NCBI GenBank assembly: GCA_902803745.1
Contig: CADCRB010000225.1
Coordinates: forward strand, 1 to 6,133
DNA length: 6,133 bases
Direction: 5' to 3'
Source of the DNA: an uncultured Lachnospiraceae bacterium
GTDB lineage: Bacteria > Bacillota > Clostridia > Lachnospirales > Lachnospiraceae
Shown here one piece after another: positions 1-6,133 of the stretch (positions within the stretch are counted from its first letter, which is position 1; every line of letters starts with the position of its first letter). Under the pieces are notes generated by a model. It had not been told where the DNA came from, searched no databases, and saw only the letters and a list, made by a program, of their open reading frames with translations. Both the position numbers and the translations under genes were made by a program.

Positions 1-1
1 C

Positions 2-430
2 AGAAAGATTCCGCATAATATAGGTACGATAAGTGAACTGACACTACGTAAATTCAGAAAAGGCATATCAAAAGCCATATCTCGCGGAAGAAAAGGACTT
101 TGTGAGGACCTCTCGTATCTGTCCATGGGCTGGTTTGAAGGAGACGTCTCCTGTTATTCCATGGATGAGGATGAAATCAGCGGCTTTTTGCTGTTTCATA
201 AACTCCCGTCAGAGATGCTCTCCATTCAGCTTATGGTAGGGCTCGACAATAATTATGATAAGAATCTCCTGGGAATGGTAAGAAAGTTTATTGTCAGTAT
301 GGAGGAAAAGTATCCTCCGGAGACCAAAATTGTTTTAAACCGCCATAATTCAGCCTCGTTACAGCTTGCAGAAAAGCTGTTACCCAGAGGCTTTGGTATA
401 CCGGTATATGCAGGAAACAGAGAAGAATAA
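2..430 (+). CDS. C-terminal part of a GNAT-like N-acetyltransferase (5' end outside window)
   Basis: The frame is open from the left edge to the TAA at 428-430, giving 142 visible codons; the ATG at 125 is internal, so the true start lies upstream. The visible part resembles the second half of a GNAT fold. A hydrophobic beta strand (DEISGFLLFHKLP) is followed by a second strand (LSIQLMVGL), a helix (about nt 255-310), then TKIVLNRHNSASLQLAEKLLPRGF. The Asn in this last segment, followed by a helix and a Gly-Phe, fits the typical GNAT ending, where a conserved Asn precedes the final helix and a GF turn. Family members transfer an acetyl group from acetyl-CoA to an amine on a small molecule or protein; the substrate cannot be told here. 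The acetyl-CoA pyrophosphate loop (Q/RxxGxG/A) is not clearly visible, so activity is uncertain. It lies 19 bases upstream of the giant gene and probably shares its transcript. It could also be a non-catalytic GNAT-like protein. Confidence 0.6.
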   Translation, partial: RKIPHNIGTISELTLRKFRKGISKAISRGRKGLCEDLSYLSMGWFEGDVSCYSMDEDEISGFLLFHKLPSEMLSIQLMVGLDNNYDKNLLGMVRKFIVSMEEKYPPETKIVLNRHNSASLQLAEKLLPRGFGIPVYAGNREE

Positions 431-439
431 ACCATAGGA

Positions 440-446
440 TGAGGGA
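440..446 (+). promoter_or_regulatory. Shine-Dalgarno site of the giant UbiB-like gene
   Basis: A purine-rich stretch containing GAGGG (441-445) lies four to five bases before the ATG at 450. This supports 450 as the start rather than an internal Met. The site occupies most of the 19-base gap after the acetyltransferase stop codon, leaving no room for a promoter or terminator, so translation here probably depends on a transcript that starts upstream. Confidence 0.6.
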
Positions 447-449
447 AAA

Positions 450-1034
450 ATGTCTGATACACATATTTCAAAAAATGTAAAAGAAGTACTGCAGAGCAAG
501 GTTCGAACAGCTACCGTTCTCGAAGAGGGCAAGAGTGGGCTTGATGAGAAATTCTACAGTATCGAGCAGACAAAAGAAGACATCAGCCGCATAGATATGG
601 CACTTTTAGAACTGGATGACATGGAAGTGACCGATTTTGATTCTCTTGAAGAACACACTAAACTTCATGAGAATCTTCTGAGTATGAAAAGACGTGCCCA
701 GTCACACCTGCTTGTCAATATGGGGAAAAGAAAAAATGACAGTACGGAGATGTCGGACGTCAAAACAAATCTCTTAAGCCTGGAAAAGCTATTGGATGAA
801 AAGGCAAATGAGCCTCTGACTGCTGACCTGTTTAATGAGATCCAGTTGAGCTATGAGCTAACGATCGCAGCCTGCAGGTATTACTGCGACCACAAGAATC
901 CTTTCTTCCAAACCGGAAAAGACAGAAAGGCTATGGTTGAAACCATTCTTACAAATCTGAGTTTAGAGATAGATTTTTTACAGATTTCCCGTAATGAATT
1001 TGAGAAAGGCTCCTTTAGTGGAACCCTTGGAGAC
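450..1034 (+). other. Shared N-terminal head module, first copy (about residues 1-195)
   Basis: This part of the giant protein has a diverged copy at the start of the next gene. Both start MSD and then carry, in the same order, FYS[IV]..T.E[DE][IV]S.ID, SHLL[VL]N, a (D)S-x-EM patch followed by VK and LE, and NP[FW]F.TGK.R. FYS is at residues 35-37 here and 37-39 in the neighbour, SHLL at 85 and 81, and the NP motif at 150 and 142. The sequence looks helical and is rich in charged residues. It ends before a lysine/glutamate/asparagine linker, as expected of an independently folding unit. Its function is unknown; a docking or assembly role is a guess from its being shared. Confidence 0.75.
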
Positions 1035-4000
1035 ATCTTTAAGCTTAATAAAAAAGAAAAAAACAATGATCAGGCAGAAAATCCTGCACCGGAAGAAAAA
1101 GAAAACAATACTGCCGAGCTGAGCAAAAATGGCAAAAAAGTGGAGAACATCCTATCGCTTAATATATGGCCTTCTGAACTTATCAAAAAAGCGGGTAAAA
1201 GTCAGAAGGCTCGCAGTGCTGTGATAAACACTTATATGAACCTGCACGAAACCCTTAGGCAATTTGCTCCGGGCAAGGTACGCTGCGTCAATGTGAAGAT
1301 TGATGGCAAGGATGCAAGGCTTTTGCAAAAAGCTGATAATTCGCTTTACATCATAGAAAACGGGCATGAGTTTCTGATGAACCTGACAGCCGGCCTCATT
1401 GCCGACCGCATCGAGACTGACATCGTCGCCAATGATGATATTTATGGAGAGGCAGCTTTACTTGATGTGATCACAGGGCTTGATGTGAAAATGGATGGAA
1501 GCGATACCGGAGAGAATCTGCGTGTCAGGGAGCTTTGCCTTAATCTGATCTGGAATAATCTGGAAATCAGTAAAAATGATTTTAATAATGTCCCGACATA
1601 TCTCGTACGTGACATTGCGGAGGAGGTCGCTTTGGGCAGCTTGTCCAAAGGCGAGATCAAAGAGCTCTTAAAATCAAAAGACTCTGTGAAGCTCATAAAC
1701 GGCCAGGAGAATCTGGAGATTGTTCGCGTTGTTCAAAAACAAAAAGACGACGAGATTGACAGCAAAGTAATCCTGAAAAAGAAAGAGGAAGAGATAAAGC
1801 AGCAAGAAGAGCCACAGTGGACAAAAGAGGAGGAGCAGATAAAGAATCTGGTTGCTGATCTGCTCTATGATAATGAGACCTGGAGCCACGACGAGCTGAT
1901 CAATGACCCTGAGGAACGCATTCGCCGTATTTTGAGCAAAAACATTGATATTCTCACTTCACTTGTTATGGATTCATATGAAGATAAAGATATATCTGAT
2001 ACCAAGATAGCGAAGATGCTGAACAAGCTCCCTCTTGGTGAAGGAGATAATTCAGCGCTTACCAAGCAGATCACGCCATTGATACTTGAATTAAGGGCAG
2101 TTATTGATGGTCAGATCAATGAAGAAGCCAAAAAGCAACTGATTAAAATGTTTGCATATAACCCGAAACTGGTGGTCGATGAAAATGGCGACCTGCTTCC
2201 GGATCAGCCTGTTTATGACGAAAACAATAACCGCATAAAAATGGGATTATCGGCTCCTGCAAAGGCGCTCAGAACTGTTATAAGAAATGGTGCCAAGAAC
2301 AAGTTTAAGAATCCTGATTTTGTAAAAGAGTTGCTACAGGAAAACCTGCTTAATCCCGGCAATACAAAGCTTAAAGATATAGAGTCGAAACTGGATAAAT
2401 TCTCGGCAAATATCTCCGATACGATACAGGATGTTATCACTGAAGCTACCAAGGCAATCTTTGATGATGAAAAGGATTCTTGCGGTCTCAATAAGAAATC
2501 TGCAAGAAAATACATGCTCTCACTTCCGAAAGAGTATAAACATTTATACGGCGGTGCAAAGGAAGAAATCGTAAGGCATAAGACCCTTGAAGCACTTACA
2601 GAAGATAAGAAGGTTAAATCCGGTTTAACCTACGAAGATAAGGACACTTTTGTATTTAAAAAGAAAAAACCTGTTACCCTTGACGACATTATAGCCGAGT
2701 CCGTAAAGGGCAAGGTTGGTCAAGGTAAGTTTACAAAGCTAGTCCTTCAAGGCTATTTTAAGAGCGTCGATGCTCTTGATAAGCGATCGATGATCGCATC
2801 TGCTATACGCAATGCAAAACCAATCAGCGCCGAAGATAAGGATGAAGAAACGCTGATGAAAGAGATAGCCGGAAACTATCTGGGCGGTATCTTGAAAGGT
2901 GCCGGCCCTCTGCTTCAGAAAATGATGCAGGGAATACCGGAGGCAGGACTGCCCAAGGAGATTGCCGGTGCGATCAAAGATATGAAATCTAATCTTTTGC
3001 CAATCCCGGACGAGCTGATAAAGGCACAGCTTCTCGGAATGGTGGAACGCTCCAAAGGCAAGATAACAAAAATGGAAGTCACAAAGCCATTAGGTGCAGC
3101 GTCGGTAGGACAGGCATTTCTTTGTAAAATGTATGGTCCCACTTTGCCTGCAGACGGCAAAGAGGTTGTTGTCAAACTGCTTCGTCCCGATGTCAGAAAT
3201 CGATTGGAACGGGAAAAGAAGTTTATGTTAGATTGTGCCCTTAAAACGGATGAATCAAGGGGAATGCTGGCCACATACGAGGGACGCCTAAAAAAGATCA
3301 TGGAAGAGCTGGATCTGACAGTAGAGGCAAATAACTGCCGGATGGGTTATGTCTACAATGACAAGACGGACTCAGTGCAGTCCATGAAGATCAATGACAT
3401 CATCGAGCCTACCGTCAATTCTCTTGTACTTGAACAGGCCGAAGGTACCACTGTAGACAAGATGTTTGATGAGGTAAGGGCTTTCCTTGCCCAAATTAGT
3501 GAAACCTATCAAGGATGGTCAGAAGATGCAAAAACCGGTATAAAGAGCAAGACCAGCACTTTTGAGTTTAAGCCGGATAAATCGCAGCAATTCGCCAAAG
3601 ACAGAAAGAAGCTTGTGGACACACTTAATTCGCTGGAGAAGAGACAGAAACATCTTTCGAACCTTGCAGCCCTGTGGGTAGAAGAGGGAATATTCAAAAC
3701 AGGATTCTATCACGGTGATCTGCATGCCGGTAATATCATGATCAACGACGATCATGCTACGGTGATTGACTACGGCAATGCTGTAAAACTGACTACTGAA
3801 CAAAAGACTCAGATAATTCGTATGATGGGTGCGGCTGTCACCGGCTCCATGGAATCTTTCAGAGACGCTTTTCATGCCCTTCTTGAAAACACACCCCCGG
3901 AGCTCTATAAGGCTAAACTTCCCGAGCTTGAAAAAGTATTTACAGAGATACTTAATATGGGTAATCAGACCGAAGTGGGACAGAGGATCATGGCATCATT

Positions 4001-5639
4001 GATGCGCGCACAGGAACTGGGATTAGAACTTCCGTCATCGGTGTTTAACTTTTCTCAGGGTGAGCTCCTTCTTCAGAACACCATAAGCGACATCAACAAA
4101 CTGATCCGTGAAACGCGCGAAGTAATGGAAAAGATTAACGAAATAAGAGTGAGCAGAGTAGCCTATGTTGATGTGCCATCAATCATGTCAGAAAAGGTTT
4201 ACGGTATAGTGGAGATGTCCGATGCAGAAAAACACAGCATTTATAAGAGTACAAAAGTAGCACTTGGAGATGTTGATAGGGACGAACTACTCTCTGCCGT
4301 AAGGAAGACTAAAAAGATCAAGGCAGATGCTAAAACCGGCACCCCTGCTGTGGATGAGCGCGCCGAATTTGATCGAAAATTCATGTCCGATATTGCAGGA
4401 ATAAAGGACAGCATGTACAGAGAAGAAACTGTGTTAGATAAAAGGGGCGTTCCACTCTTAGATAAAGGGGGTCACAAGGTAAAAAAGAAAAAATATTTTA
4501 ATGCCAATGAGGTCCGACAGCAATTTAACGAACTTGTAAAGAACCATTCCCTGAACAAACAATTTTCAAATGAAGAACAAAAAGCTGCTGATCGGAAACT
4601 GTGGAATGATTTTTCGGAGAATTTTACCAATCAGGCACTACTGGATAACAAGTACGATATATTTGGTGGTTTCCTGTTAATCACTCCGCTCATCGGGGAT
4701 ATTGCTGCGGGAAAAGAAGAAGCATTTGAACAGGTAATGGAGATTTACGAAAATAAAGTTAATATGGCTGTTGAAGTTGAACAGGCATTAAAAGCACTTC
4801 GGAAGGAGCAGGACAGCTGGTTCCCGGATGCGGATAAGCTTAAACAACTGGAAGAAGATTTTTACCAAAAGTACAATCGCATTCACCATATCCGCGGAAA
4901 TAGCCATTCTCTTTTACAGTCTGTAGAGAATGCTTTGGACGAATTATCAGAGTCGAAGATCAGAGATATAGATGAGGAATTGAAACCGTGGTTTGAAGAT
5001 AAGCGTGAAGGCTTAGGAGATAAGCTTAAACAATCTTACGATGAGTTCCGCAAGTATCACAAGGTAGTTGTTGATAAACATCAAGCTCTGAATAAATATT
5101 TAAGCGATAAATATTTTCATGAAAATGCCCAATCAAGCATAGAATCCATGAAAAAAAATCTGGAAAAAGCCAAAAAGAATTATGAAAATGCATTAAAAGA
5201 TTACGAGGAGATACTAGGCAAGCCAAAACCGGACAATCTTACGAAAGAGGAACAAGGAGAGCTTGCGAAAGCTATAGATTTAAAAAAGCATTCAGTGGAT
5301 TTGTTTAAAAAACAAATTGAGTCAATAAGTAAAAACCTTCCGGACATGCAAGCCGAATGGGAAAGGCGTAAAGACGAGGAACTCGGAGAGTGCCCACCCG
5401 CAGTGACAGAAGACGAGAAGAAGGCACTTATAGCACCGAGAAAAGCATTCATGGAGACCTACCGAAAGCTTGCAGTATTACGACTTGGAGATGTTGCGGA
5501 TAACTTTGCACAAGAACCTGTTGATGAACATGCACTTAAAGATATCAGCGATATAGTTGGCGATGTAGTCATGAAAAACATCCCTGCTGCAATCAAGATG
5601 GTTGGCATGAGAGATGCCGGACGTTTTATGATGGCATGA
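450..5639 (+). CDS. Giant (1729 aa) protein with an internal UbiB/ABC1/ADCK-type atypical kinase domain
   Basis: The gene is complete, starting at the ATG at 450 behind a GAGGG site and ending with TGA at 5637-5639. No signal peptide is visible, so a cytoplasmic protein is likely. Layout by residue: 1-195, helical head shared with the next gene (FYS 35-37, SHLL 85-88, NPFFQTGK 150-157); 198-230, K/E/N-rich linker; 231-428, unrecognised mixed region; 430-465, K/E/Q-rich linker or coiled coil; 466-800, unrecognised, mostly helical; about 803-1221, UbiB/ABC1 kinase-like domain; 1222-1729, charged helical, coiled-coil-like tail with a short repeat near 1328-1343. UbiB/ADCK proteins are atypical kinases or ATPases, best known for supporting quinone biosynthesis, and are usually about 500-560 residues; this one is three times that length. 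Its substrate and process are unknown. Most Lachnospiraceae-like anaerobes are not known for ubiquinone, so a repurposed role is plausible (inference). The kinase assignment is strong; the rest of the protein I do not recognise. Confidence 0.9.
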   Translation: MSDTHISKNVKEVLQSKVRTATVLEEGKSGLDEKFYSIEQTKEDISRIDMALLELDDMEVTDFDSLEEHTKLHENLLSMKRRAQSHLLVNMGKRKNDSTEMSDVKTNLLSLEKLLDEKANEPLTADLFNEIQLSYELTIAACRYYCDHKNPFFQTGKDRKAMVETILTNLSLEIDFLQISRNEFEKGSFSGTLGDIFKLNKKEKNNDQAENPAPEEKENNTAELSKNGKKVENILSLNIWPSELIKKAGKSQKARSAVINTYMNLHETLRQFAPGKVRCVNVKIDGKDARLLQKADNSLYIIENGHEFLMNLTAGLIADRIETDIVANDDIYGEAALLDVITGLDVKMDGSDTGENLRVRELCLNLIWNNLEISKNDFNNVPTYLVRDIAEEVALGSLSKGEIKELLKSKDSVKLINGQENLEIVRVVQKQKDDEIDSKVILKKKEEEIKQQEEPQWTKEEEQIKNLVADLLYDNETWSHDELINDPEERIRRILSKNIDILTSLVMDSYEDKDISDTKIAKMLNKLPLGEGDNSALTKQITPLILELRAVIDGQINEEAKKQLIKMFAYNPKLVVDENGDLLPDQPVYDENNNRIKMGLSAPAKALRTVIRNGAKNKFKNPDFVKELLQENLLNPGNTKLKDIESKLDKFSANISDTIQDVITEATKAIFDDEKDSCGLNKKSARKYMLSLPKEYKHLYGGAKEEIVRHKTLEALTEDKKVKSGLTYEDKDTFVFKKKKPVTLDDIIAESVKGKVGQGKFTKLVLQGYFKSVDALDKRSMIASAIRNAKPISAEDKDEETLMKEIAGNYLGGILKGAGPLLQKMMQGIPEAGLPKEIAGAIKDMKSNLLPIPDELIKAQLLGMVERSKGKITKMEVTKPLGAASVGQAFLCKMYGPTLPADGKEVVVKLLRPDVRNRLEREKKFMLDCALKTDESRGMLATYEGRLKKIMEELDLTVEANNCRMGYVYNDKTDSVQSMKINDIIEPTVNSLVLEQAEGTTVDKMFDEVRAFLAQISETYQGWSEDAKTGIKSKTSTFEFKPDKSQQFAKDRKKLVDTLNSLEKRQKHLSNLAALWVEEGIFKTGFYHGDLHAGNIMINDDHATVIDYGNAVKLTTEQKTQIIRMMGAAVTGSMESFRDAFHALLENTPPELYKAKLPELEKVFTEILNMGNQTEVGQRIMASLMRAQELGLELPSSVFNFSQGELLLQNTISDINKLIRETREVMEKINEIRVSRVAYVDVPSIMSEKVYGIVEMSDAEKHSIYKSTKVALGDVDRDELLSAVRKTKKIKADAKTGTPAVDERAEFDRKFMSDIAGIKDSMYREETVLDKRGVPLLDKGGHKVKKKKYFNANEVRQQFNELVKNHSLNKQFSNEEQKAADRKLWNDFSENFTNQALLDNKYDIFGGFLLITPLIGDIAAGKEEAFEQVMEIYENKVNMAVEVEQALKALRKEQDSWFPDADKLKQLEEDFYQKYNRIHHIRGNSHSLLQSVENALDELSESKIRDIDEELKPWFEDKREGLGDKLKQSYDEFRKYHKVVVDKHQALNKYLSDKYFHENAQSSIESMKKNLEKAKKNYENALKDYEEILGKPKPDNLTKEEQGELAKAIDLKKHSVDLFKKQIESISKNLPDMQAEWERRKDEELGECPPAVTEDEKKALIAPRKAFMETYRKLAVLRLGDVADNFAQEPVDEHALKDISDIVGDVVMKNIPAAIKMVGMRDAGRFMMA
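2856..4112 (+). other. UbiB/ABC1/ADCK atypical kinase-like domain (about residues 803-1221)
   Basis: Motifs appear in family order. GPLLQKMMQ (K824-Q827) aligns with the UbiB GPxxxKxGQ motif but has Met in place of Gly. LGAASVGQ (881-888) is the alanine-rich loop that replaces the glycine-rich loop of ordinary kinases. VVVK gives the beta3 lysine K909. EELDLTVEANN (952-962) matches the family-specific ExD helix. LVLEQAEGTTVD (992-1003) fits the hinge. GFYHGDLHAGN has H1088, D1090, H1092 and N1095 as catalytic and metal-binding residues, and D1107 in DYGN replaces DFG. A later LGLELPSSVFNF segment matches the typical GxxLP helix near the end of UbiB domains. About 90 residues separate the hinge from the catalytic loop, more than the roughly 40-45 I recall for E. 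coli UbiB, so there is a charged insert near 1005-1070. HGDLHxGN alone also occurs in aminoglycoside/choline-kinase-like proteins, but the alanine-rich loop and ELD...EANN point to UbiB. All core catalytic residues are present, so nucleotide binding is likely. Confidence 0.9.
4431..4478 (+). repeat. Tandem 24-bp (8-codon) in-frame repeat in the giant gene
   Basis: Two adjacent 24-base units encode VLDKRGVP and LLDKGGHK (residues 1328-1343). The cores TTAGATAAAAGGGGC (4434-4448) and TTAGATAAAGGGGGT (4458-4472) match at 13 of 15 bases, so the repeat is visible in DNA as well as protein. The pattern looks like two short beta turns and sits just before a lysine run (KVKKKKYF), at the junction between the post-kinase region and the helical tail. 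It may be a recent small duplication or a beta-hairpin linker. Confidence 0.6.
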
Positions 5640-5647
5640 TGTGTTAA

Positions 5648-5654
5648 AAAGGAG
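5648..5654 (+). promoter_or_regulatory. Strong Shine-Dalgarno site of the downstream paralogue
   Basis: AAAGGAG lies five bases before the ATG at 5660, nearly a consensus ribosome binding site and stronger than the one before the giant gene. It fixes the start of the third gene and fills the 20-base gap after the TGA of the giant gene. The gap contains no stem-loop or T-run, so the two genes are probably co-transcribed and separately initiated. Confidence 0.75.
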
Positions 5655-5659
5655 TAAAA

Positions 5660-6133
5660 ATGTCAGATCATATTCAAGAAAAAAAAGAGCGTACGCAGAC
5701 CCTTTTAAACCAGGAAATGCGCCAGGCTGTAAACATGAATAAGGTAAAAGAAGGCTATGATGCGGATTTTTACAGCGTTTCCAAGACAACTGAAGAGGTC
5801 AGTTTTATTGATGATGTCCTGTCAGAGCAGAGTATTAATGAGTTAGAACTAAGTGAGGATCAGCAGAATTCATTAAAAAATGTCAGGGGCAGAAACGTTT
5901 CCCACCTTTTGCTGAACAGCCAAAAATTCTCGGGCGATAGTAAGGAAATGAAAACGGTAAAGGATAAAGTTGCTTTTCTTGAGGCAACAATACGGGAAGT
6001 AGTATCTTCTGCGAATGCCGTCAACATCGAGCAGGCATTTCAGGATGCCATTGATGCAATGGAGGCTTACAAAAGTGCAAAAAATCCCTGGTTCGCTACA
6101 GGCAAAGAACGTATGAAAAAGGTAGTGGCACAG
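5660..6133 (+). CDS. Tandem paralogue of the giant gene's N-terminal head (3' end outside window)
   Basis: The frame begins at the ATG at 5660 behind AAAGGAG and stays open for 158 codons to the right edge, so the gene is truncated only by the window. The visible protein is charged and looks helical, with no signal peptide. It is a diverged copy of the first part of the upstream giant protein: MSD start, DFYSVSKTTEEVSFID (from residue 36), SHLLLN (81-86), a (D)S-x-EM patch, and NPWFATGKER (142-151). Identity is patchy and concentrated in these motifs, so the duplication is old rather than recent. Whether this member also carries a UbiB-like kinase domain, another effector region or none cannot be seen. 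The 20-base spacing indicates an operon with the giant gene. An eight-A run at codons 7-9 (5679-5686) is a possible slippage site. Function is unknown. Confidence 0.85.
   Translation, partial: MSDHIQEKKERTQTLLNQEMRQAVNMNKVKEGYDADFYSVSKTTEEVSFIDDVLSEQSINELELSEDQQNSLKNVRGRNVSHLLLNSQKFSGDSKEMKTVKDKVAFLEATIREVVSSANAVNIEQAFQDAIDAMEAYKSAKNPWFATGKERMKKVVAQ

Noticed and set aside
361..380. Inverted repeat ACAGCTT / AAGCTGT with a six-base loop, and the palindrome ATACCGGTAT at 398-407
   Set aside because: Both are inside the acetyltransferase coding sequence, are followed by no T-run, and are short enough to arise by chance; not supported as a terminator or operator.
439..480. ATG at 439 overlapping the Shine-Dalgarno region, opening a 13-codon frame
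   Set aside because: It has no ribosome site of its own, encodes nothing recognisable, and ends within the start of the giant gene. The ATG at 450 is well placed and gives the paralogous MSD start shared with the next gene.
2762..2797. GAGC-GCTC and GCGATC-GATCGC inverted repeats close together
   Set aside because: Six bases or shorter per arm and within the coding sequence of the giant gene, explained by the codons; no reason to call an operator or attachment site.
2915..3301. 128-codon antisense open frame opposite the kinase-domain coding sequence
   Set aside because: It lies wholly within a convincing sense gene, has no recognisable protein features and no clear ribosome site; it is a shadow of the sense codons. 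The same applies to the other minus-strand open frames, including 3519-3875 and 5478-5789.
3711..3734. HGDLHAGN read as an aminoglycoside phosphotransferase or choline kinase
   Set aside because: The alanine-rich loop LGAASVGQ, the ELD...EANN helix and the GPxxxKxxQ segment upstream are specific to the UbiB/ABC1 family and absent from those kinases.
4659..4709. Hydrophobic stretch IFGGFLLITPLIGDIAA (residues 1404-1420) as a transmembrane segment
   Set aside because: It is only about 17 residues, contains Pro and Asp, and sits among charged soluble helices; more likely a buried helix or strand.
5679..5686. Eight-A run at codons 7-9 of the third gene as a phase-variation switch
   Set aside because: Runs of this length are frequent in these A-rich genes (another is at 5151-5158), and one sequence cannot show length variation.

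Overview
All recognisable coding sequence lies on the + strand and runs head to tail with gaps of only 19-20 bases, which is consistent with a single transcription unit. There are three genes: the 3' end of an acetyltransferase-like gene (2-430), one complete and very large gene encoding 1729 residues (450-5639), and the first 158 codons of a third gene (5660 to the right edge). I see no RNA gene, insertion sequence, CRISPR array, integrase, origin, promoter or terminator. The DNA is moderately A+T-rich with purine-rich Shine-Dalgarno sites and Lys/Glu/Asn/Ile-rich proteins. This suggests a Firmicute, most likely an anaerobic gut or rumen Clostridia/Lachnospiraceae-type bacterium. That is an impression from composition and protein style, not a database result.

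The central gene is the main feature. Embedded in the middle of the protein (about residues 803-1221) is a UbiB/ABC1/ADCK-type atypical protein-kinase-like domain. It has an alanine-rich nucleotide loop (LGAASVGQ), a beta3 lysine, the family-specific ELD...EANN helix motif, a catalytic HGDLHAGN loop and a DYG metal site. It is flanked by about 800 residues of unrecognised N-terminal sequence and about 500 residues of charged, coiled-coil-like C-terminal sequence. Ordinary UbiB proteins are about 500-560 residues long and mostly this one domain. The family-defining KxGQ motif is present only in altered form, as KMMQ.

The third gene begins with a diverged copy of the N-terminal module of the giant protein. 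FYS, SHLL, a (D)S-x-EM patch and NP-[FW]-F-x-TGK-x-R occur in the same order and at nearly the same spacing. The locus therefore holds at least two tandem members of a family of large proteins that share an N-terminal head. What follows the head in the second member lies outside the window.

How the genes cooperate is not known. Inference: the giant proteins are cytoplasmic, since no signal peptide is visible. The shared head could be a common docking or assembly module carrying different effector regions, one of which is a UbiB-like kinase/ATPase that may be repurposed away from quinone metabolism. The acetyltransferase fragment upstream may be a modification partner or simply a neighbour.
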